From Cryptomeria japonica (Eukaryota > Streptophyta > Pinopsida > Cupressales > Cupressaceae), in assembly GCF_030272615.1 (NCBI RefSeq), contig NC_081415.1, positions 107,760,406 to 107,824,405 of the forward strand: DNA of 64,000 bases. Reading direction: 5' to 3'. Shown here piece by piece: positions 1 through 9,536 of the stretch. Made by a program: the position numbers and the translations under genes. How positions within the stretch are numbered: position 1 is the stretch's first letter; every line of letters begins with the position of its first letter. The notes under the pieces are model-generated. The model saw nothing but the letters and a program-made list of their open reading frames with translations. It made no database searches and was not told where the DNA came from.

Positions 1-1288
1 AACCCGGACAAGGCCCCTAGTCCTAATGGTTTTCTTGTGGCTTTTTTCCACTCCTATTGGGGCATCATATGTAAATATCTTCATCGAGCCGTGGAAGAGT
101 CAAGAAAAAAGATGGCTATGCTGGGAGCTATCAATCACACCTTTCTATCTCTAATCCCAAAAAAGAGCTGCCCTCAGGAGATGGGGGACTTTAGACCTAT
201 TTCCCTTTGTAATAGAGTATACAAGGATTTAACAAAGATCATTGCAAATAGGTTGAAATGGATTATCAATCTTATTATTTCTCATGAGCAAAGTAGTTTC
301 ACCCTAGGTAGATCGATTATTGAATGTATCATCATGTCCCATGAAACACTTCACTCTGCCAGAAAAACCAAGGATACCTGCATGATTATGAAGCTCAATA
401 TTCTAAAATCATACGATCTAGTGGATAGGGAATTCCTTTTTGAAGTCTTGGATAAATTTGGATTTGGAGATTGTTGGATTAAGTGGATAAGGAGTTGCCT
501 ATCTAACCCAAAGTTCTTTGTGCTAGTAAATGGGTCTACTCATGGTGTTTTCTCCTCCACCTGAGGAATAAGACAGGGAGACCCAGTCTCCCCCTTTCTC
601 TTCATCATTATGGTAGAGGCCTTGGGTAGATCTATTCGCGGTTTGTACCAGGATGGGCGTTGAGTGGGGGTGAACGAGGAAAATGGGGTTGAGCATACTA
701 CTCACCTCCAATTTGGGGATGACACAATCCTCTTTGGGGCTTCGAGTAGGAGTGAGGAAAGAATCATTAAATCTTTGTTGGATGAATACTGCAAAGCATC
801 AAGGCAAAGCATTAACTAGAATAAATCAAAAGTCTTCTTCATCAATACACAACCAAGGCTTCAAAGAGCCTTGTCTAGGATTCTAAACCTAAGGGTTGCA
901 AACTTCCCAGGAAGGGTTTTGGGCACCCCCCTATTTTCAAGTCTAAACAAGATTAGCTATTGGGACATGTTGATTGCAAAATGAAAGTTAAAGATAGAAA
1001 ATTGGAAGGGCAAGTGGCTATCTTCGATCGGGAGAATCATTATGATCAATTCAGTATTGGTTGTGATCTTTGTATTCTCAATGGCATACTTAAAATTCCC
1101 TACAACTATTGAAGATAACCTCATCTGGACCATGAGGAAATTTATGTGGAACGAAGTAGGTGAAAAAGATAAGTTTCCCTTGGTTGCCTAGTAGAAAAGC
1201 AGTCTACCCAATGAATTGGGGGGTGCAGGCATTCGTCAACTATCTTTAATGAACTTGGCCATGGGTGCAAAGCTTGTATGGGCCAACT
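1..1288 (+). mobile_element. LINE (L1-type) ORF2 fragment, reverse transcriptase, copy A
   Basis: The translated stretch has the usual plant LINE reverse transcriptase blocks: DFRPISLCN (about 187-213), motif A read as KLNILKSYD (391-417), motif B GIRQGDPVSP (565-594) and motif C FGDD (712-723). Downstream it reads into the region ending LSLMNLAMGAKLVW (about 1240-1285). It is dead: motif A has Asn (397-399) where the family has the first catalytic Asp, there is a stop at 562-564 just before motif B, and there are further stops. The LINE sequence ends abruptly near 1288, where an unrelated minus-strand gene begins. The 5' part lies outside the window, and the corresponding copy B sequence begins near 39707. 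Confidence 0.9.
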
Positions 1289-2434
1289 GATGTATAAATA
1301 GGAGGAGGAGGTGTATCCTGACCAACTGTTGTATGCTGGGGTGGGGCAGTAGGATGTGTAGTAGTAGTAGGCTGAGAATATGTATGCTCACAACCACGGC
1401 TAGAAGCACCCAGTCTACCAAGTACATGCCTAACAAATGATGGGGCCTCCTCTAGTGGGATCCCATGCTCCATAGCAATGTCCTGATATGAATCCAAGAG
1501 ATCACTGGATAAACATGCGCTCATCTGTCGTAAAGGATCTATGTCATGTATGCGTGCAACATCCATCGGCGATGGTATGTCTACTCGAACATATGGATCA
1601 TCACTCATTGATTCATCATGAATGCTAGTATGAGAGTGCAACAAACATATACCCACTCGATCTAATGTCATCTCATCCACCTGTGTGGCTATAGTAGCAA
1701 TACTGGAAAAGATGGGTTGTTGAGTGTACATCTAGTACACTATCTACAGCATGTGCTAGGTCCGCACTCTTGGGAAGAACCACAAGGTTTGGACCAGTCA
1801 ATGCCCACTTAGTAACGGGCAGGGCTGCACCTGGTCGTCTAAACTTATCTGAAAAATTTGTGTAGTCAACATCATCCAACAAATGAAACTCTGCAAATAA
1901 TTATTTGCAGAAATAAAGGGGCAACTCATCCTTTTGGGGCCACCTATGATGAGTGGCTAACCATCTAGGATAGATAAAAGGTGCTACTAGTGCATCCGTG
2001 CACCTAGTAGGCATATAACCCTTCACCCTACCAAAGGCTTGATAATGAGGAAACATGGTTTTCACATCAGTTGTGGGAACCCTATCATTCATTGTGTCCC
2101 ATTTCACCGTACCATGTACACTACATGAAAGGGATCTATAGAACTCCTCTGTGTTGACCTCATCGTATGAATTATAATTGTCAAAGAGGTCAATCATATG
2201 AAGTAGCTCTTGTTTAATTATCTCACCCCTTTGCTTATTTGTTTGATCACGCATGTTTCCCAATGTGATATTTAAATGATCTAGGGCACATTGGAGTGCC
2301 TCTGTTGTATAATTGTAGAGTTTTTGTCTCTCCTATGGAGTTGTGGTAGACCTATGTGATGTCTGCTCACTCCCAGGAGGATGCACACTAGGCTCAGATT
2401 TACTAGTGTTATGTGATCCAGGCTCATCAGACAT
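1246..2434 (-). pseudogene. Uncharacterised repeat-borne gene, copy A
   Basis: I do not recognise this protein. Reading minus-strand from ATG at 2434, about 395 codons can be followed. There is a polar Ser/Thr/Pro start, a middle block with FPHYQAFGRVKGYMPTRC and FIYPRWLATHHRWPQKDELP, a later block ADLAHAVDSVLD, and a Pro/Thr/His-rich end. The last 14 residues are read from antisense LINE sequence, so the natural C-terminus is lost at the junction near 1288. Lesions in this copy are a stop in TTP*ERQ (CAG to TAG, near 2334), a stop after LPLYFCK near 1900 and a 1-base insertion near 1731. Copy B is intact at the last two places, so the frame is a real ancestral gene. Upstream are a GT microsatellite, a palindrome array and a TATA-bearing promoter. 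It is probably a gene of an unclassified transposable element. Confidence 0.6.
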
Positions 2435-2448
2435 GATGTGAGTGAGTA

Positions 2449-2456
<8 letters not shown>

Positions 2457-2524
<68 letters not shown>
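2457..2524. repeat. (GT)34 microsatellite
   Basis: A pure GT tract of 68 bases lies 23 bases upstream of the ATG of the minus-strand gene. At the same place copy B has a pure AT tract (43249-43344). The shared flank ATATAT next to it suggests that different halves of a compound ancestral tract expanded in each copy. Confidence 0.97.
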
Positions 2525-2526
<2 letters not shown>

Positions 2527-2984
2527 ATGTGCATGTATGTAGTACACATTACAATAATTATATAAGTATACATACATTTAAATCATTTTAAACATATTTA
2601 AACATGTAAATTAAAAAAATTAGATATACAAAAAAGAAATTTAAACGTCATAAATGCATACAAGTTAAAATTATCTATATAAAAACAAATTTAAGATGAA
2701 TTTCTAGATCTATGCACAAAAGAAATTTAAACATTTTTAAATTTAATTTTAAATTTCAATATATGTCTAATTTACAATTACATATATTTGCATATACAAC
2801 AATTAATTTGAAAATTAGTCAAATTAAGTCAAATTAATTTACAAGTACAATTAGTCAAATTAAGTCAAATTAAGACAAATTAAGTCAAATTAATTTACAA
2901 TTAGTCAAATTAAGTCAAATAAATTTACAATTAATTAACAATTGCATATATAACTAATTTAATTAATTTCAACATATGTCTTAT
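2525..2984. repeat. AT-rich spacer with short AAGTCAAATT repeats
   Basis: No gene is seen here. The stretch is strongly A/T-rich. From about 2811 to 2940 it repeats the word AAGTCAAATT, often as AGTCAAATTAAGTCAAATTA, interleaved with AATTTACAA. Copy B (43345-43690) has fewer units. It is probably part of the long intron of the minus-strand gene. Confidence 0.7.
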
Positions 2985-4290
2985 ATGGTCGTAATAGGTC
3001 CTAACGGATGCAGATGTGTCATAAGGGACCTTGTGTGGTCCTAAGGGGTCACCCATGTGTTAGAACACATGTGTGACCCCTTAGGACCACATAAGATCCC
3101 TTGCAACACCATTTGGTCTTATATGGTCCTAATAGGTCCTAAGGGGTGCAGATGTGTCGTAAGGGGTCACCAATGTGTTAGAACACATGTGTGACCCCTT
3201 AGGACCACATAAGACCCCTTGCGACACCATTTGGTCTTATGCGGTTGTAATAGACCTCATAAGGGGTGCATATGTGTCGTAAGGGGCCTTGTGTGGTCCT
3301 AAGGGATCGTCCATGTGTTAGAACACATGTGTGACCCCTTAGGACCACATAAGACCCCTTTCGACACCATTTGGTCTTATGTGGTCCTAATAGGTCCTAA
3401 GGGGTGCACATGTGTCGTAAGGGGCCTTCTGTTGTCCTAAGGGGTATTAATTTACAATTACATGTACAATTTACTTAATTTCAACATATGTCTTATATGG
3501 TCGTAATAGGTCCTAAGGGGTGCACATGTCGTAAGGGGCCTTGTGTGGTCCTAAGGGGTTCTAAGGGGTATTAATTTACAATTGCATATACAATTTAATT
3601 AATTTCATCATATGTCTTATATGGTCCTAATAGGTCCTAAAGGATGTAGATGTGTCGTAAGGGGCCTTGTGCTATCCTAATGGGTCACCCATGTGTTAGA
3701 ACACATGTGTGACCCCTTAGGACCATATAAGACCCCGTGCGACACCATTTGGTCTTATGTAGTCCTAATAGGTCCTAAGGAATGCAGATGTGTCGTAAGG
3801 GCCCTTGTGTGGTCCTAAGGGGTCACCCATGTGTTAGAACACATGCGTGACCCTTTGCAACTCCATTTGGTCTTATGTGGTCCTAAGGGGTGCACATGTG
3901 TCGTAAGGGGCCTTGTGTGGTCCTAAGGGGCCTTGTATGGACCTAAGGGCTCCTAAGGGCTATTAATTTACAATTGCATATACAATTTAATTAATTTCAA
4001 TATATGTCTTATATGGCCGTAATAGGTCCTAAGGGGTGGAGATGTGTCGTAAGGGGCCTTGTGTACACATGGGTGATCCCTTAGGACCACACAAGGCCCC
4101 TTTTGACACCATTTGGTCTTATGTGGTCCTAATAGGTCCTAAGGGGTGCACATGTGTTTGAAGGGGCCTTGTGTAGTCCTAAGGGGTCACCCATGTGTTA
4201 GAACACATGCGTAACCCCTTAGGACCACGTAAGACCCCTTGCAACACCATTTGGTCTTATGTGGTCCTGATAGGTCCTAAGGGGTCATAT
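2985..4290. repeat. Palindromic minisatellite array, copy A
   Basis: This is a tandem array of irregular units of about 120-170 bp built from the words GGTCCTAAGGGGTC, CATTTGGTCTTATGTGGTCC and GTCGTAAGGGGCCTTGTGT. Each full unit holds an imperfect palindrome of about 95 bases centred on ATGTGTTAGAACACAT. The arms run from TGTCGTAAGGGG...GGTCCTAAGGGGTCAC on one side to GTGACCCCTTAGGACC...CCCCTTGCGACA on the other. Six centres are seen (near 3053, 3170, 3309, 3689, 3828 and 4190). Shorter partial units separated by AT-rich ATTAATTTACAATTGCA linkers occur at about 3450-3600 and 3960-4000. The array lies in the presumed intron of the minus-strand gene, and no ORF in it is meaningful. Confidence 0.9.
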
Positions 4291-4334
4291 AAAATAATTA
4301 TATACACCTTAGGATGTATACATACACATACATA

Positions 4335-4480
4335 CATACACCTCAGGACATGCTATCAAGGGTCGTGTGTGGTCCTGAGGGGTCACACAGGACCACACAC
4401 GACCCCTGATACATGTGTGACCCCTCATGACCACACACGAACCCTGATAGCATGTCCTGAGGTGTATGTATGTCCTAAGG
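4335..4480. repeat. Long inverted repeat next to the palindrome array, copy A
   Basis: The arm ACACCTCAGGACATGCTATC followed by AAGGGTCGTGTGTGGTC (about 4340-4375) is answered on the other strand by GACCACACACGAACCCTGATAGCATGTCCTGAGGTGT (about 4430-4466). Inside lies a further small palindrome (GGGGTCACACAGGACC...). A transcript from either strand could fold into a stem of more than 30 bp. Copy B keeps the same structure at about 45125-45260. Confidence 0.85.
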
Positions 4481-4494
4481 TGTATAAAATTATT

Positions 4495-4646
4495 TTATGT
4501 GTATTTATGTATGTATGTGTATGTACATGTAGGTATGTACATGTATGTGTGTGTATCTATGTATGTAGACCTATGTATGTATGTGTATGTATTTTTATGT
4601 ATGTGTATGTGTATGTCCTAAGGTGTATATATAATTATTTTATATG

Positions 4647-4680
<34 letters not shown>

Positions 4681-4795
4681 TGTAGGTAGGTAGGTGTGTA
4701 TGTATGTATGTATGTATGTATGTATGTATGTATGTATATGTATGTTTGTGAATGTATTTGTATGTATGTGTGTATTTATGTACATGTATGTATTT
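4495..4795. repeat. TATG-type microsatellite block
   Basis: This is a degenerate tetranucleotide tract of ATGT/TATG words with TGTA and TTTATG variants; the purest part is about 4651-4735. The long open frames here (runs of Tyr, Val, Met and Cys) are products of the repeat, not genes. The copy B counterpart is at about 45300-45565. Confidence 0.9.
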
Positions 4796-4977
4796 ATTTT
4801 CTAATATTCTAAACTAATATGATAAAATAAATACAAAAAATATATATTTTTTTTTAAAACTTAAAAAAAAACTAATTCGCTATCAAAAAATTAATTTTCT
4901 ATTAAAAACTATTAAAAATAAAAAATAAAAAAGTAATATGATACAAGAAATACATTAAAAAAAATAAAATTTAAAAG

Positions 4978-5240
4978 GTACTTACTGTCGAAACCCTTTC
5001 GGTTGGATCTCTGGAAATCTTTTCGCCCTCCTGCTCAACTCCTAGTCACTCAATGCAAAATGAGGGACTTGGGCGAATTTCGGGTTTTATATAGGGCAAG
5101 GGGTTTCCGGCCGGGAACCCCGGCCGGAAACCCCTTGCCACGCGAGCGCTGCGTGGCTGCCAAATCGGTCTGACCGGAAGTGTTCTAACCCTTTCGGTCG
5201 GGACCAGAATAGGCATTGTTAGCCTAAAGTGCAACATAGA
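4978..5240 (-). promoter_or_regulatory. Promoter-like region and first exon of the minus-strand gene, copy A
   Basis: Read on the minus strand, this GC-richer island has a TATATAAAA box (5085-5093) directly downstream of a perfect hairpin with 21-bp arms and a 3-base loop (5095-5139, arm GGCAAGGGGTTTCCGGCCGGG). About 100 bases downstream of the TATA box is a consensus 5' splice site, ACA|GTAAGTACC, with the exon ending at 4986. The word ACCGAAAGGGTT occurs on both sides of the TATA box. This is consistent with a short non-coding first exon spliced across the palindrome array to the ATG at 2434. I could not place the 3' splice site, because there is no minus-strand AG between 2435 and 2580. 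Transcription is inferred only. Confidence 0.5.
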
Positions 5241-8200
5241 TCCGTACGATCACCCCTAAGAATAAGCTAAGTCTCTACTACCCAAAAAAGAAATGAGAGT
5301 GCCACTCAATTTTGAGAGTAACATTACAAATCTTCAAATCAACTATGTTTTCCATTATTAACCAGAGGAATGGGAAGCTTAATAACTAACTATGAGGCGA
5401 CTCTAACCATAGGACGAACCCTTTATAAACTTTAGGCTATACACATGGCCCCTAACTTATAAAGTGGACAAACTGAGTTTCAAATCTACAACCATTGTCC
5501 ATATCTTTTAAGAATGAAATTTTTAAATGTATATCCAAAAACTTCTATATCAACTATTGATTTCTAAGATAATTATGTGATTCATAGATATATACATGGG
5601 ATCTAATACTCTTTTCATCCCTTGAATACTTCAATAATACTAATAATACTAACAACTTCCTATTACTTATTAAAACCCAAAAAATTACAAAGAGATGCAA
5701 CTTTAACTCATTCTAATTGTTCTAGTTGAATCATGTACTAAAAGTAAGATCCTCTTCTACATGATTTTGATTTTGTTTTATTTGCTTCAATATTATTTTG
5801 CTTGACCCTTTTAATAATCTTTTATGTTTGTTTTAATCGTGATCTAATTAATTTTATGAGTGTGTGTCTACCACCTCTCTTTTTTGTTTTATAAGATTTT
5901 GTAATCAATAAAACTAAGTTACTAAAATGAATTCAAAAATAGCCAACGGACAAACCTAGGCACCAAAAGGCTTGGAAATCCGTTGCCACATCAACATTCC
6001 AACATTGAAAATCGGAAGAAGAGCCCTTGCCAAAATAACCTAATTCTCAACATTCCAACCAATAGATTTTAACGGCTCCTTTGTTCCAACGTCTATATTC
6101 GAATATTTGAATATTTGAATATTTGAATCAATTTGTTCATCCGAGTATTTGTCCATTTGAATCTACATTCGAGTATTTGAATGTTTGAATCAACTACATA
6201 GCTTCCATTCTATTTCTGCTGTTCTGAGTCTGTTCGCAATTCTCTGTAAATTGGCACCATTTTAGAAAGGCCAAGCATTTATAGGTAACTTTTTTTGGCT
6301 TTCATTTCTGCTTTTATTTTGTAGGATTATAATCCTAAGTATATTCTTTTCTTTGAATTTTGAGTTATGTTAAGGGGATACCTTTTCTTGGTGATATTTT
6401 TATCAAATTGAATTGGGATTTTAAGCTATGTCGTAGATGGTTCAGGGTTTCATGGCTATGGAAATTATTTTGTTTAAGACCATTTTCATTTATTCTCTTT
6501 GGTCGGTCTTGATTCTTGAAATGGTTACTTATGACTGGATTTTTGGTCCTGCTAAGCGTGTATTATCTTGTACTGTTTAGAATCAGATTGGAGGGTGTTT
6601 GTTAGAGAAAATTATTCACAGATATGGTTTGAAATTCGGAACAGATTGGAGGGTGTCTGAGGTCTGTTTAGAGATGATATGTTATCCATGATATACTTCG
6701 ATTTTTCCCTTGGAATGGTTGGGGTTTAGATAATATTATTAAAAATGACTCTGATCTGGAATCTTGTTTATACCTTCAATTTTTGTTTAATTTTTTTCGG
6801 CCTTAAAGATTAGAATTAGGTTCTTATAGAATTTGATTTTGGTGAATGCTTCAAGCCCTAGATGGCCTGCATATAATATGGGTTTTAAGAGATGAGATTT
6901 GTCTTGCTTTCGGTGACTTTTTCTTCTGTTTTGTTCTGTTTGCAGTGAATTTCCTCCCCGTGTTATTACTATCCCAAGTATTGATGGTTTAGTTTTACTT
7001 CTGAGTTTTGGATTTTGTTTGAAGGCCAACCATTCAGAAGCTCCTGCCGTAGAGTGTGGTTGATGATGTTTGTCAATTCAAATCTCATTACAGAAGAGAA
7101 ACCCTCGCATGAATGCATCCAATTTTTCATGGACCTCATTCCCTCTTTCTTTTTATGAATGTCCTTGTTGCAAGGAATATTCGACTGCAGGAGCATGCAT
7201 ATGCAACATCCTTGTTCTAAGAAATATCTATGGAGTAGACAACAGGAGCCTGTTCTTCAATGTTTCATGTATGGTGGGGTTTGTTCTGAACTTCTGTGCA
7301 TTGCAATAGCTCTGTTTTGGGCTGCAATTAATGCAGGAGGCAGGGTAGATAGTGTTCTGAAAGACATGGCGATCGCAGCGTTCAAGTCACTGTCGAATTG
7401 TAGATCTGTTCAGGCCATTGCCAGACAAGGATGCAGGAAACATGGCTCAAAGATGACTCTCCAAGATTAAATAAAAAGGGCAGTTCTCTGATCATTATAT
7501 GATCCGTAAACTTATTCTCTGCTTTTTAGGCATTCAAAGGAAAAGGAACAGGGCCAGCCAGATCTCAGGGGAAGAAATTTCAAGCTTCTATGGAACAAAA
7601 GGCTACAGGATTACTTGACAACTAGGGTTGGTCATATATGCAACAATCCAACTATATTGTCACAGAGGGTGTATACAGACGACTAACCTTAAACCACAGA
7701 CTAAACAACATATTAAGTCCTGTATAAAGACAGGTACAAGATTATATACACTGATTTACCTAAGTTTATTGTAGATTATATACACTGATTTTCCTTATTA
7801 TAGATCTTTTATTATATTTGCTACCTCATTTGATTTAGCTAAGTTTATTGTACTTTTATTGGTTTCATTTATTTACTTACGTTAATATGAGAAAAAGGTT
7901 ACTGTTACCATTACAAACATATCAATGGTCTATCTATTTTCATATTTTGGAAATCTTAAAAATTGTTAGTGACTGATTTTATGTGAGATAAACATCTTCA
8001 TCAATTAAGCCATCAGTAGTTGACTTGCTAGATGCTTACAATATATATTTCATGTTTCTTCATACGAATTACTGCAACACTGCAACTATTTTGGGGGTTT
8101 CTGGTGCTTCATAATCATTTCTATTTTATACTGTCCTTTGCCAAAAGCAATGGCAGGTTCAAATTCCACAAAACTAGGCCTTCAAGGATAGATCTGTACA

Positions 8201-8545
8201 ATTTCATGATCTCTTCCACCATCTCTGTCACTATTTTCATTGATTTAGTCATTTTTTTCCGAGACACCTCACAAAGTTTCAGAAATATTTCTCTTCACTA
8301 CGTACGGGACTAGTTGGTCCCGAATTTTCAATGAAAACAAAAGATCTCTAAAACCAGACTTGATCTGTAATGCCACAAACTAAATTCTATTTATAAATGA
8401 CATTTTCCCAATGATCAAACTGATGATTTTGCAGAGTTTCGGTGGGGTTTTCCAGTGTTAGAGCAGTCTGTAAGAGGCGTGTTTTTGTCGTATGTCTTAA
8501 AATGGTTAGGATTTGTGTGGTTCATGATAAACATTTAGACTTGTT
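5241..8545. other. Non-coding stretch shared by both duplication copies
   Basis: I see no convincing gene. The sequence is AT-rich with weakly exon-like islands, including polypyrimidine-AG sites such as TTCTGTTTGCAG before 6956. An open frame of 103 codons (7159-7470) is identical in protein in both copies, with one silent change, but it has no recognised similarity. Near 6100-6185 there is a short tandem repeat of ATTTGAAT. The part from about 6300 to 8000 is a diverged relative of 12950-14560, with shared blocks such as ATTCACAGATA, AGATTGGAGGGTGTCTGAG and TCAATGTTTCATGTATG. An old local duplication therefore brackets the DUF3537 region. Confidence 0.6.
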
Positions 8546-9536
8546 AGTTCCTGCCAGTAGGAAAGTATAGCGGAGGCTATTTTGCTTAACCCGTTATTAA
8601 TCTGAGCATGCCCAACCAATCAAAGATTGTTTTGTTGCAAAATTTCCCCATTTCTTTAGTTTCTTTCCGATAAAGATGCATATTATTTAAGCGAATTATA
8701 ATGCTTGAGCTTTTTTGGCATGTGGATATTCGATATTTGGACGGTTTGCAGAGTTTGTGCGGTTCTCAACGAGAGAGAACGCACATCTCCAGAGGCAGCT
8801 GCAGGGCCGTCAAAGCAGTCACTGACGGTGGTTTGAAACAGATGGCCATCGGGAGATCTATTTGAAGCTTACATCTTCAAAGGCAGGGCCGTCAAAGCAA
8901 GTTCCCTACGATAGCTTGGAACAAATGGCAATCCAAAAAAAACTTACAGAGGTCAGATCTAGGGAATGTTGTGGAATGCAGGATGTAGAACAATTGGTAA
9001 TAGAAGAATACACTGGTCTGCATGCTGGACAGTTGTGGGTTGTCCCGTGGGGGTTTGCATCTTCAGCATTGTTATCATCTTTGCTAAAGCCTTGACTCTC
9101 TGCTTTTGAAACTGATGAGTGAATTTTAACATTTTCATTGTTCACACTTTAATGGTAATATGTCTGCTCCGCATGCGATTCTCGCCCAGCAGATTTCAAA
9201 CTCCCCTGCTGCGTCCGTTTCGCCTTCGCCTGCGGATGTCCACCACAAGGTTGGTGCCTCCCATGTTGCCGCCCCTACACCTTCTGCCACAGCTGTTGCC
9301 CCTGCCATTGTTGCTACAACTTTTGCAATGGAGGTTTCGGGAATTGTGGCTAGTCCCCCACCTTCTCCTCAGGCTGTGTAGGTTGCTGCTGTTGATGGTG
9401 GTCAGGTTCGGGCTTCTTTTGGTGTTGGGACCCCCTCTCACGAACAAATGCTTTAATTTTAAGAAAATGCTTACTTCACATACTCTGTTTCAGATTGTTC
9501 AACAGGAGTCTTCCTCAGGTATACCACTTTGAGGAA
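8546..9536. other. Copy A-only segment upstream of the DUF3537 pseudogene
   Basis: This segment is absent from copy B. The word GGCAGGGCCGTCAAAGCA occurs twice (near 8812 and 8882) as the mark of a small local duplication. From 9160 to 9381 an Ala/Pro/Ser-rich frame of 73 codons begins ATGTCTGCTCCG; it is followed by a stop and then by further in-frame sequence including ASFGVGTPSHEQM. It has no recognised domain. It could be an upstream exon or the low-complexity head of a LINE ORF1, and I cannot decide between these. Confidence 0.4.

Noticed and set aside
2985-4290. CRISPR-like array of repeats
   Set aside because: The repeats are palindromic, variable in length and separated by related sequence rather than unique spacers, and the window is plant nuclear DNA without cas genes.
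4195-4689. 164-codon plus-strand frame rich in Tyr, Val, Cys and Met
   Set aside because: It crosses the palindrome array and the TATG microsatellite, and its content is entirely repeat-derived; copy B has different frames there.
9119-9532. 137-codon Leu/Arg-rich frame and its 83-codon antisense partner
   Set aside because: Both are shadow frames of the GC-richer Ala/Pro-coding stretch 9160-9381; there is no domain, and the composition follows the codon shift.
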